From contig JADJOX010000008.1 in NCBI GenBank assembly GCA_016713565.1, positions 558,001 through 622,000 of the forward strand: a stretch of 64,000 bases of DNA, in the 5' to 3' direction. Below, in pieces: positions 27,937-37,800 of this stretch. The stretch comes from Ignavibacteriota bacterium (GTDB lineage Bacteria; Bacteroidota; Ignavibacteria; Ignavibacteriales; Melioribacteraceae). How positions within the stretch are numbered: the first letter of the stretch is position 1; each line of letters begins with the position of its first letter. A program made the position numbers and the translations under genes. The notes below the pieces were generated by a model. It did not search any database. It worked only from the letters and a program-made list of their open reading frames with translations, and was not told where the DNA came from.

Positions 27937-29115
27937 TTATTTTCTAAATTTAAGATTGAAATCAAAATATGTAATTGCTCTCCAAAGCCATTCAAAAGGA
28001 CCGTAGTGAAAATGTTTAAACCAAAAATTAGATATCGCAATTTGAAGGCTGACGAAAATTATTCCATAAATTAAACTCCAAGTCGAACCCAAATATCTGT
28101 ATAAACCAAATCCAAAATTATAAAATAATGTTACGCCAATTAATGATTGAAATAAATAGTTTGATAAACTCATTCTTCCAAAATTGGACAGCAGACGAAA
28201 TACTGTTGCATCTTTAAATTTTAAGTTGATAAGGCAAAAAGCAATTATTATCAATCCCGTATAAACTAAATTTGTATATGATTGCAAAACCTTACCAAAA
28301 ATATTTTTGGAGGTTTCTGTTAAATTTTCAGCTACTCCCGAAGTTGAAATAAAACCTAATAACATTGCGGCAATAAGTCCGAAAATTAATGATTTTATTA
28401 AGAATCCTTTGTTTGTTTCAAGATTATTAAAGAATTTTCTTCTGCCCAGAATCAATCCGACTAAAAATAAACCGATCAATTGAAGAATTCTTCCGTTGTA
28501 AATTGTCCAACCCCAAACTGCAATTCGTCCATTCCAATTATTATATTTGATTACATCTATTAAATTTCCAGTAGCGTAAGTCTTTGCTCCTATTTCCCAC
28601 AGTCCGGAACCTAATGATTCTGTATAAACATAATTTTGATAAATAAGAGAATTTACCAAATGGTAAAATAAAGGGATTTGGACAAAAAGCAGTAATGCGG
28701 TAATTAGTAAAGTTTTATTACTGAATTTATTAAAAATAATTAGAGGAAAACCTAACAAAGCGTAAATATGCAGAATATCTCCTTCGTAAAAAAGAGAGTG
28801 GATAAAACCAAAAATAAATAAAATAGTGAGTCTCCATAAAAACCGTTTGGAAAAATCAATTCCTCTTTGTTTGTTTCTTTCCATTTGAATGAAAAAACTA
28901 ATGCCGAACATAAGTGCAAAAATCGAATATGCTTTTCCGCTAATCAAAAGAAAAACCAAATCCATAATTTTTGCGTCGAATTCAGCGGAAAATAATAAAT
29001 TAATTTGTGGAGGATAGAAAAAATCAAAATGTTCCACAGAATGGATCAGCACAATTCCTAAAAGAGCAAAACCGCGCAGAGCATCAACTATCAGAATTCG
29101 ATTATTATTAATCAT
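27937..29115 (-). CDS. DUF418-family integral membrane protein (YeiB-like)
   Basis: A 392-residue polytopic protein with roughly ten hydrophobic segments. It opens RILIVDALRGFALLGIVLIH, the start shared by the YeiB/DUF418 family and by membrane acyltransferases of the HGSNAT-like superfamily. The last 150 residues are the DUF418 part, with GRMSLSNYLFQS and the terminal FxYGPFEWLWR-type block (HYGPFEWLWRAITYF). The biochemical function of this family is not established; a transmembrane acyl transfer role is an inference from fold relationships. It is the first gene of a pair with the SGNH esterase. Confidence 0.87.
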   Translation of the reverse strand: MINNNRILIVDALRGFALLGIVLIHSVEHFDFFYPPQINLLFSAEFDAKIMDLVFLLISGKAYSIFALMFGISFFIQMERNKQRGIDFSKRFLWRLTILFIFGFIHSLFYEGDILHIYALLGFPLIIFNKFSNKTLLITALLLFVQIPLFYHLVNSLIYQNYVYTESLGSGLWEIGAKTYATGNLIDVIKYNNWNGRIAVWGWTIYNGRILQLIGLFLVGLILGRRKFFNNLETNKGFLIKSLIFGLIAAMLLGFISTSGVAENLTETSKNIFGKVLQSYTNLVYTGLIIIAFCLINLKFKDATVFRLLSNFGRMSLSNYLFQSLIGVTLFYNFGFGLYRYLGSTWSLIYGIIFVSLQIAISNFWFKHFHYGPFEWLWRAITYFDFNLKFRK

Positions 29116-29277
29116 TTCAAATTAGAAATTCAACAAAGAGAAAGTTATAAAAATCAAAAAAACGTTTAAATATTTTTAGTGAAATAAAGCATTTATAATT
29201 TTAAATAATTAGAATATAATAAAACATAACAATTTATTTTTGGATACTTCACTTAATGATTTATTTCATTAAAACAA

Positions 29278-30369
29278 TTAGTGTTCTCTAAATTTAAATC
29301 CTAATTCGGTTATCAATATCTTCGCTTTTTCGGCAACATCTTTTGATTCAAATGAAATTCTAAAAGTACCGCCGTTACCTTCTCTAATTTTCAGTAGCTC
29401 AATATCTTTAATGTTTATATTGTTTTCAAAAAGTTTGGTGGAAATTTTACTTATTACACCCGGCTCATCTTTTACGAAAATGAAAATATCGTAAATTGGT
29501 GTTAAAAATCCTTTGCTGTTTTTTGGAATCTCATCTCTATGCTTTCTGGCTGAATTAAAATAATTTTCAATATAATTCAATTCATTATTTTTAATCCATT
29601 TTTTTAATTTCATTAATTCAATTTCAAATCCGTCTATAGCATTTAAAATTTGATTTTTATTTTTAACAATTACTGATTCCCAGATCTTAAAATCGCTTGA
29701 AGCAATTCTTGTCATATCTCTAAAACCGCCGGCTGCTAAATCTAAAAAATTATAGTCTTCAGTTTTTACGCTTGCGGTATTAACCAATGAAACAGCAAGC
29801 AATTGTGGAAGGTGGCTAACGCTGGCGGCTATAACGTCATGCTGTTTTGACGGAATATGCAGAATATTAGCGCCAAGCAATTCAATTATATTTTTAAAAT
29901 CATTCAGTTTATCATTTTTGGTAAGATCTTCTGTGATAATATAAACCGTATTTTCAAATAGTAACGGATCGGAATTATCATATCCGCCGACTTCCTTTCC
30001 GGTCATTGGATGTCCGCCGATATAAATTCCTTTACTTTTTAAATTATCCCATTCTTTTTGAAAAACATATTTAACACCGGATACATCGGTTAAAATTGAA
30101 TTTTCATTTAAAAGAGGCGCAATTGTTTTAAAGAAATCAATATTTGTATCTAAGGGAAGACATAAAAATATAAGATCTGATTTAACTGCATCTTCGGGTA
30201 AAGTTAATGACTTATCAATAACATTTTGCAGTAATGCTTTTTGCAAAACATTTTGTTCATCAAAAGCGGAAATAAAAAAACGGCGGTCGCTGTTTTTTAA
30301 TGCCTTAGCAATAGAACCGCCGATTAAACCTAAACCGATAATAGCAACATTTTCAATCTTCGTAGTCAT
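29278..30369 (-). CDS. tyrA: Prephenate dehydrogenase with C-terminal ACT domain
   Basis: Oxidative decarboxylation of prephenate to 4-hydroxyphenylpyruvate in tyrosine synthesis. The 363 residues have the NAD-binding VAIIGLGLIGGSIAKAL, DVSGVK, the catalytic-region GGHPMTGKEVGGYDN, and SHLPQLLA. From about residue 290 an ACT regulatory domain follows (IFIFVKDEPGVISKISTKL), probably for feedback by an aromatic amino acid. It lies 11 bp after aroF, so the two steps of aromatic synthesis are co-transcribed. Secure. Confidence 0.94.
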   Translation of the reverse strand: MTTKIENVAIIGLGLIGGSIAKALKNSDRRFFISAFDEQNVLQKALLQNVIDKSLTLPEDAVKSDLIFLCLPLDTNIDFFKTIAPLLNENSILTDVSGVKYVFQKEWDNLKSKGIYIGGHPMTGKEVGGYDNSDPLLFENTVYIITEDLTKNDKLNDFKNIIELLGANILHIPSKQHDVIAASVSHLPQLLAVSLVNTASVKTEDYNFLDLAAGGFRDMTRIASSDFKIWESVIVKNKNQILNAIDGFEIELMKLKKWIKNNELNYIENYFNSARKHRDEIPKNSKGFLTPIYDIFIFVKDEPGVISKISTKLFENNINIKDIELLKIREGNGGTFRISFESKDVAEKAKILITELGFKFREH

Positions 30370-30380
30370 TATTCCAAAAG

Positions 30381-31394
30381 TTAAATAGTTTTTCCTATAG
30401 CATTGGCAATTGCTCTTAGTTCATCCATTAAATTAATAAAAGTATCCGGCAATAATGCCTGGGGACCATCGGATAAGGCATTTTCCGGATCGTGATGAAT
30501 TTCAATCATCAACGCGTCGGCTCCCGCGGCAACTGCCGCCCTTGCCATTGGCGGAACTTGGTCTCTAAATCCGGTTGCGTGTGATGGATCCGCAACAACA
30601 GGTAAATGACTTTTCTTATGAACAATTGGAATTGCCGAAAGGTCAAATGTATTTCTCGTATATGTTTCAAATGTTCTAATGCCTCTTTCGCAAAGAATTA
30701 CATTTTTATTTCCACCTGCCAAAACATATTCTGCTGACATTAACCATTCCTCAATAGTTGCGGCTAAACCTCTCTTTATCATTACAGGAATATTATTTAA
30801 AGAAAGTTCTTTCAGCAATGAAAAATTCTGCATATTTCTTGCGCCCAATTGAAAAATATCAGTGTATTTCCCAATTAGGTCAATTTGGTCCATCTGCATC
30901 ACTTCAGTTATAACTAACAAGCCGTATTTATCGGCTGCTTGTCGCATTAATTTTAAGCCTTCTTCTCCCATTCCTTGAAATGAGTAAGGTGATGATCTAG
31001 GTTTGAACGCTCCGCCGCGAAGAATTTTTGCGCCTGATCTTGCAACAACTTCCGCAAGTTTAAATATTTGTTCTTCACTTTCAACCGAACATGGACCTGC
31101 CATAACCGCAATTTTACTTCCTCCAATTTCAACGTCTTTTATTCTAACCACGGTTTTTTCTTCTTTGAAATTACGGCTGGCTAATTTAAAAGGGGAAGTG
31201 ACGCGGTAAACGTCGGCAACGCCTTCCAATATTCTAATTATTCTGGTGTCAAAATCGGGTTTAACTCCAATTGCGCCAAGAATGGTTCTTTGCACTCCTG
31301 CAGATTCATGGATTTTAAAACCGAAATCTTCTAAGTGTTTTTTGATATTATTTATTTGCTCTGTGGTTGCGTTGTTTTCTAAAATAATAACCAT
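30381..31394 (-). CDS. aroF: 3-deoxy-7-phosphoheptulonate synthase (DAHP synthase, type I-beta with regulatory domain)
   Basis: First enzyme of the shikimate pathway, condensing phosphoenolpyruvate and erythrose-4-phosphate. The 337 residues have an N-terminal ferredoxin-like regulatory domain of about 70 residues, then the barrel with AVMAGPCSVES, LRGGAFKPRSSPYSFQG, and the metal and substrate residues in DPSHATG. This is the Thermotoga-type arrangement in which the N-terminal domain mediates inhibition by tyrosine or phenylalanine. It sits between a DUF1684 lipoprotein and tyrA with short gaps. Confidence 0.95.
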   Translation of the reverse strand: MVIILENNATTEQINNIKKHLEDFGFKIHESAGVQRTILGAIGVKPDFDTRIIRILEGVADVYRVTSPFKLASRNFKEEKTVVRIKDVEIGGSKIAVMAGPCSVESEEQIFKLAEVVARSGAKILRGGAFKPRSSPYSFQGMGEEGLKLMRQAADKYGLLVITEVMQMDQIDLIGKYTDIFQLGARNMQNFSLLKELSLNNIPVMIKRGLAATIEEWLMSAEYVLAGGNKNVILCERGIRTFETYTRNTFDLSAIPIVHKKSHLPVVADPSHATGFRDQVPPMARAAVAAGADALMIEIHHDPENALSDGPQALLPDTFINLMDELRAIANAIGKTI

Positions 31395-31411
31395 TTTAAT
31401 TATCCTTTTCT

Positions 31412-32029
31412 TTAATCATGATAAATTTTTTCACCGGCAGTAACTGCCAAATCCAAGTAATCGTCTTGCGAAGGTATTGCACAAGAATAGTTTGCATTGT
31501 ATGCACAATACGGATTAAAAGCTAAATTAAAATCAATTGTGTAAATATGATCTTTGTTTGGATCAAGTTCAAATGATAAATAACGTCCGACGCCGTAGGT
31601 TTGTCTGCTAGTTGTCTTATCTGTAAACCAAATACTGTAATAAACTGAACTGTCTTGACCCATATTTGCATATACGTTAAGTTTATAATCTTTATTGTCT
31701 TTGTTGAAAGATAAATATCCGATTCTCAATGCCGCTCTTTTTTCGCCTTTTGTTCCTAAAATTGGAATATCGACTTTTTCATCGTATTCGATAAACTTGC
31801 TTTTAAATACAAAATCAGGATCAACGTCAAAATATTTTAGTCCGCTATATTCAACTTTCCCTTTGTAATTAAAAGGTGAATTTTGATTATCTTTCATCCA
31901 TTCGTCTACTACATTTCTATTTTCTTCTATCGAATTAATATATTCCTTTTCTTCAGGAGTATAATTATTACAGCTGTTAAAGCTTATTAAACCAAGAAAT
32001 GCCAATAAGCTAAAAAGTATTTTTTTCAT
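31412..32029 (-). CDS. DUF1684-family lipoprotein
   Basis: A 205-residue secreted lipoprotein. The signal peptide MKKILFSLLAFLGLISFNSC ends in Cys20; the preceding FNS is a loose lipobox. The DUF1684 signatures are SPFNYKG, GLKYFDVDPDFVF, and the terminal IDFNLAFNPYCAYNANYSCAIP followed by AVTAGEKIY. The family is common in Bacteroidota and Actinobacteria but has no assigned function. The ATG overlaps the mutS stop by one base, with its ribosome site AAGGAA inside mutS, so it is translationally coupled to a DNA repair gene, an odd partnership probably reflecting operon packing. Confidence 0.87.
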   Translation of the reverse strand: MKKILFSLLAFLGLISFNSCNNYTPEEKEYINSIEENRNVVDEWMKDNQNSPFNYKGKVEYSGLKYFDVDPDFVFKSKFIEYDEKVDIPILGTKGEKRAALRIGYLSFNKDNKDYKLNVYANMGQDSSVYYSIWFTDKTTSRQTYGVGRYLSFELDPNKDHIYTIDFNLAFNPYCAYNANYSCAIPSQDDYLDLAVTAGEKIYHD

Positions 32030-34638
32030 TAAGGTTCCTTATTTATTTTTTTCTTCAATTCATTCAAAGCGTTCAGAGCTTCAATCGGAGTCATATTATC
32101 CACAGAAATGTTAGCAATTTCATTTCTTAATTCTTCGTCCTTCATTTCAAAGAGATTTATTTGTAATTCATTTTGTTTGAATTTTTGAATTTTCTGTTTT
32201 TTAATTTCATAGGGAGTTAATTCTTTATCTTCCAAATTTAGTAAAATTTGCTTAGCTCTTTTTGTAACAAAATCCGGCAGTCCAGCCATTTGCGCTACTT
32301 GAATTCCATAACTGTGATCCGCGCCACCCGAAGAAACTTTGTGCAGAAAAATTACTTTATCGTCGTATTCTCTAACTTCAACTTTGAAATTTTTAATTCT
32401 TGGAAAAATTTCCGACATTTCATTCAATTCGTGGTAGTGTGTCGCAAACAAAGTCTTTGCGTTCATATTAGGATTCTCATGCAAATATTCTGTAATAGCC
32501 CATGCGATTGAAAGTCCATCGAAAGTGCTTGTACCTCTTCCAATTTCATCAAGAAGAATTAAACTTTTAGATGTAGCGTTATTTAAAATATTTGCGGCTT
32601 CCTGCATCTCCACAAGGAACGTACTTTCACCCGCCGAAATATTATCACTCGCGCCAACTCTTGTATAGATTCTATCTACTATGCCAATCTTTGCGGTTTC
32701 AGCGGGTACAAAAGATCCAATTTGCGCAAGGAGAACAATTAGACCAATTTGACGAAGATAAACAGATTTTCCCGCCATATTCGGTCCGGTTAAAATTATT
32801 ATTTGTGTATCAGAATTTTTAAGGAAATAATCGTTTGGAGTAAATTTATCGCCTGCCGGTAAAATTCTTTCTACAACGGGATGACGTCCGTTTTTAACCG
32901 ATAATTCATCGCTGTTTGTAATTTCAGGCTTAACGTAATTAAATTCATCTGCGCATTCGGCAAAGGACAAGTAACAATCAAGCATTGCAATAAGTTGCGC
33001 ATTTTTTTGAATTTTTTCGGCTTCATTAGCGACAACCAATCTGACTTCGTTAAATAATTGATACTCAAGATTACCGATATTTTCTTCGGCATTTAAAATT
33101 TTATCTTCATATTCCTTTAATTCGGGAGTAATGTATCTTTCGCCGTTAACCAAAGTTTGTTTTCTTACATAATTTTCCGGAATTTTATTTTTATGCGCAT
33201 TGCTTATTTCAATGTAATAACCGAAAACTTTATTATAACTAACTTTTAAAGAAGGAATATTCGATCTTTCTCTTTCAGTCTTCTGAAGATTTGCGATCCA
33301 GCTTTTTGCATTTATTGAGAGGTCTCTCAGTTCGTCCAATTCTTCATTAAAACCATTTCTTATAATACCGCCGTCTGTAATTGAAATCGGCGGATCATCA
33401 ACAATCGCAAGTTCAACTTTTTCAAATATTTCTTCTAAATCAAATAGTTTTGAATTTATTAATCCTACAATTTCAGATTTTGACTGATCCAATAATTGTT
33501 TTAAGATTGGAATTTTTTTTATTGAATTTTTTAAATAAACCAATTCACGAGGGTTTGCTCTGTTTGTGCAGACCTTTGAGATCAGTCGTTCCAAATCGCC
33601 AATCTCTTTAAATTCATTTTGAAGATTTTTTCTAAGGCTTTTATTTTTATAAAAATCTTCAACGCATTCCAATCGATTATCAATCTGATCTTTATTTCTC
33701 AATGGAGCGTTAATCCATTTCTTCAGTAATCTAGCGCCCATTGCCGTTTTTGTTTTATCTAAAACCGAGATAAGAGAACCTTCTCTTTGTCCATCCTGCA
33801 TTGTATAAAGAATTTCTAAATTTCTTTTTGTCGACAAATCCAAATACATATATTCAGATGAATTATACAAAGAGATTTTTGTAATATGGCTTAAATTTGA
33901 TTTTTGAGTATCCTTTAAATAATATAAAATCGATCCGGCGGAAATAATTCCTGAAAATAAATTTTCAATTCCAAATCCCTTTAAAGTTTGAGTTTTAAAT
34001 TGTTCCTTCAGCAGGTCATTTGCGTAATCGCTTGTAAAAACCCAATCATCTACTCTCGTAATTTTACAATGATATTTTGTCTGGTTTACAATATCATTAA
34101 TCTCGGCAAATTGTTTTTTTGCCGTAATAATTTCAGCCGGCTGAATTATTTCTATCTGTTCAGATATTTTTAAAATGGGTGATTCGAAAGTGTAAAATTC
34201 GCCAGTTGAAATATCGCAATATGAAATTCCGGCAAAATTATCTGAAAGAAAAATTGAAGCCAAGTAATTGCTTTTTTTATGTTCAAGTAATTTATCCGAA
34301 AAAACTACTCCGGGAGTAACGACTTCTACAACGTCTCTTTTTACAATTCCTTTTGCGAATTTAGGATTTTCAGTCTGCTCGCAAACGGCAACTCTGTAAC
34401 CCGCTTTTACCAACTTCGGCAGATAAGCATCAATGGCGTGATGCGGAAAACCCGCAAGCGGAACTTCGCCAGCTTTCCCGTTTGCTCTTTTAGTCAATGT
34501 AATACCTAAAACTTTTGAAGCGGTTTTTGCGTCATCTTCAAATGTTTCAAAAAAATCGCCCACCCTGAATAATAAAATTGTATCCGGATGCTGATTTTTA
34601 ATTTTATGATATTGAGCCATTAAAGGCGTGGCTGACAT
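32029..34638 (-). CDS. mutS: DNA mismatch repair protein MutS
   Basis: Recognises mismatches and small loops and recruits MutL. The 869 residues start with the mismatch-reading domain TPLMAQYHKIK...GDFFETFEDDA, holding the Phe-x-Glu wedge, followed by connector, lever and clamp domains, and the ATPase with Walker A TGPNMAGKSVYLRQ, LVEMQEAANIL, and Walker B LLDEIGRGTSTFDGLSIAWA. Length and order are standard for MutS1. It is the first gene of the leftward mutS-DUF1684-aroF-tyrA run. Secure. Confidence 0.97.
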   Translation of the reverse strand: MSATPLMAQYHKIKNQHPDTILLFRVGDFFETFEDDAKTASKVLGITLTKRANGKAGEVPLAGFPHHAIDAYLPKLVKAGYRVAVCEQTENPKFAKGIVKRDVVEVVTPGVVFSDKLLEHKKSNYLASIFLSDNFAGISYCDISTGEFYTFESPILKISEQIEIIQPAEIITAKKQFAEINDIVNQTKYHCKITRVDDWVFTSDYANDLLKEQFKTQTLKGFGIENLFSGIISAGSILYYLKDTQKSNLSHITKISLYNSSEYMYLDLSTKRNLEILYTMQDGQREGSLISVLDKTKTAMGARLLKKWINAPLRNKDQIDNRLECVEDFYKNKSLRKNLQNEFKEIGDLERLISKVCTNRANPRELVYLKNSIKKIPILKQLLDQSKSEIVGLINSKLFDLEEIFEKVELAIVDDPPISITDGGIIRNGFNEELDELRDLSINAKSWIANLQKTERERSNIPSLKVSYNKVFGYYIEISNAHKNKIPENYVRKQTLVNGERYITPELKEYEDKILNAEENIGNLEYQLFNEVRLVVANEAEKIQKNAQLIAMLDCYLSFAECADEFNYVKPEITNSDELSVKNGRHPVVERILPAGDKFTPNDYFLKNSDTQIIILTGPNMAGKSVYLRQIGLIVLLAQIGSFVPAETAKIGIVDRIYTRVGASDNISAGESTFLVEMQEAANILNNATSKSLILLDEIGRGTSTFDGLSIAWAITEYLHENPNMNAKTLFATHYHELNEMSEIFPRIKNFKVEVREYDDKVIFLHKVSSGGADHSYGIQVAQMAGLPDFVTKRAKQILLNLEDKELTPYEIKKQKIQKFKQNELQINLFEMKDEELRNEIANISVDNMTPIEALNALNELKKKINKEP

Positions 34639-34839
34639 TGAATTTCTTATTTTATTTTGTAATCCAAACGTAAAATATACTTTAATAGCAATTATTTATC
34701 AATTTATTGAAGAAGTTAAGTAATGTATTTAACAAAATTATTAATAATCATAATATTTTTTGAATAATTAAATCTGAAGAATAGAATATAATTAACTATA
34801 TTTTAAACGATTAAAAATACTTCAATTTTAGGTGCAAAA

Positions 34840-37800
34840 ATGAAAAACTCTTCTTTATCCGGCCTAATTTCCTTTGAATTTCATGTTGCTAAACATTTGC
34901 GTGAAAAATATGAGTTAGATGAGTTATTTTTTTCAATTACCGGGAATGTAATTTTTGCGAATTTTTATCAAGTCAGAGTTTTTACCCAAAAAATTAATTC
35001 TAAGAGAAATTTATATGAGCATCTTTCTCCCGGCGAAGTTAACGCCGCAGGATTAATTGACGAAATATTTCATTTTGCTATTAGAAAATATTTTAAAGAA
35101 AACTTTCCAAACGCGTTCACTGAGGCAATAAAAAGTACAAAGGAAAATTTAGGAGAAAATAATTTTGACGATCTTTTGCTGAATTTTATTAAAGTGTTTC
35201 CTCCGCAGAAAGTTTATAAGAATGAATTAAAACCCGAAGAATACCTAAATCAGTTTTCAGGAAATGTACAAAACAGAGAACTTCTAATTGAAGAAATGAT
35301 ATTGCTGCATTTGGCGAATTTAAATCCCGCGTTCACAAAACTTAAGGAATTATTTAACGAAGAATATATCGATGAAAAGAAATCTTATAAATCCACGCTT
35401 CAAAATTTGGAAAGTTTTTTTAAGAAAGAAGAATTTAAGGTTGGGAAAAAGAATTTAGATTTGTTTACGTTTTTAAAAATGCCCATCTTAAAACACTCCA
35501 ATAGTATTTGGGACCAATTGGAATTTATTAAGAATGAATGGGGAATTTCTATTGATACTGAATTGATGAGAAAAATTGAAAGCGGCAAAGATCTATTTAT
35601 AGAAAGTTTAAAATTTGACCAGCAGTTCGGCGGATTTGACGGAGGAGGCGGAGCCCCAACGATAGTCCCGCAATACAAAGGAAAACAAATTGACGCAACA
35701 AGTTTTGTACTCGGTAAATCAAAATTCAATTACGCGGAAGAATCAACAAAAGATTATGAAGAGTTTGAACAATTTACACCTGACACGAATTGGATGCCCA
35801 AATTAGTTTTGATTGCAAAAAACATTTACGTTTGGCTGGATCAGCTTTCCAAAAAATACCAAAGAGAAATAAGAACATTAGACAGAATTCCAATTGAAGA
35901 ATTGGAACAATTGAAAAAATGGAATATAAATTCACTTTGGTTAATTGGCATTTGGGAAAGAAGCAACGCGTCAAAAAGAATAAAACATTTGATGGGAAAT
36001 ATTGACGCGGTCGCGTCGGCTTATTCTCTTTACGATTATGAAATTGCGCATGATATCGGAGGTGAAGCAGCATATAATGTTTTTAATCAAAACGCGAAAT
36101 CTGTCGGAATTAGACTTGCAAGCGATATGGTTCCGAATCATACGGGAATTTATTCGCGTTGGGTTATTGAACATCCCGAATATTTTATACAGCTGGATTA
36201 TCCGCCATTCCCAAATTATAATTTTACAGGCACAAATTTATCAGAGCAGCCGGGAATTGAAATTAAAATTGAAGATCAATATTGGCAGATGAAAGACGCG
36301 GCAGTTGTATTTCAAAGAAAGAATATAAATACCGGTGAAGTAAAATATATTTATCACGGTAATGACGGAACCAATATGCCGTGGAATGATACTGCTCAAT
36401 TGAATATGCTTAAGGCTGAAGTCAGAGAAGCAGTTATCCAAAAAATATTTGACGTTGCTAGAAAATTTTCAGTTATAAGATTTGACGCGGCGATGACGCT
36501 GGCAAAAAAACACTTTTCAAGATTATGGTATCCTGAACCGGGGAAGGGAGGAGACATTCCATCACGATCCGATTTTGCGTTGACTAGAGAAGAATTCGAC
36601 GAACTTTTCCCAAAGGAATTTTGGCGTGAAGTTGTTGACAGAATTAATGATGAAATGCCCGAAACGCTTTTGCTTGCAGAAGCATTTTGGCTGATGGAAG
36701 GTTATTTTGTGAGAACACTTGGAATGCATAGAGTATACAACAGCGCTTTTATGCACATGATGATGAAAGAAGAAAATTCAAAGTATAGAGAATTGATTAC
36801 AAACACATTAGAGTTTGAACCGGAAATTTTAAAACGATATGTAAATTTTATGAGCAATCCTGACGAAGAAACGGCAATAAATCAATTCGGCACGGATGAT
36901 AAATATTTTGGGGTATTGTTATTAATGTGCACTCTTCCCGGTTTGCCGATGCTGGCTCACGGACAAATTGAAGGATATACTGAAAAATACGGCATGGAAT
37001 ATCAGCGCGCATATTACAATGAAAATCCAAAAGATTGGTTAGTGGAAAGACACGCGAAAGAAATTTTTCCGGTTTTGGGAAAAAGGTATTTATTTGCCGA
37101 AGTAGATAATTTTTGGTTTTATGACTTTTTAGATCACAGAAAAGTAAATGAAAATGTTTATGCTTTCAGTAATTCATTTCAAAACGAAAAGGCTTTGGTG
37201 ATCTACAATAATAAATTTGAATCTACTTCCGGATATATTAATTTTTCCAGGCAAAAATTAAAATCATCAAATTCACATAAATATTTGACGAATATTAATG
37301 TTGCGGAAAATTTCAACATTAAGAACAGTGATTTCCATTTTTATATATTTAAGGATTTTACACACCAAAACGATTATATTTTTAACGGAAAAGATATTCA
37401 CCAAAACGGACTCTTTTTATCATTAAATGGATTTGAATACAGAATCTTTCTGCATTTTGAAGAAATTTATGACCAATCCGGATTTGTTTATAATTTTTAT
37501 AAGGAGAATTACGGTAAGCCAATTTGGAATGTAAAAGAAAAATTGGAAGAAAATAAACTTATACCTTTGCAGCATTCATTTGAGAATATATTATTATCTG
37601 AAAAACTAAATTTGTTTTTAGACGAGATATTCGACGTTAAATTTGATCAGAAAAAAATTGAAGGTATAAATGAAAAGATAATTGATGAATTTTCGAATTT
37701 CATTTTCAAATTTAAAAATCATTTTAACACAGATATAAAACATGATGTGATTGACTCGAAATTAAATGATAGATTATTGAATTTAGCAATGCTGGCTGGA

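Noticed and set aside
29253..29272. Terminator hairpin after tyrA (TTAATGA/TCATTAA)
   Set aside because: Only 7 bp, AT-rich and without a T-tract on the minus strand; too weak to call.
35400..37030. Several antisense open frames inside the GH13 gene
   Set aside because: They lack ribosome sites and recognisable domains, and lie opposite a gene with clear motifs; they are frame shadows.
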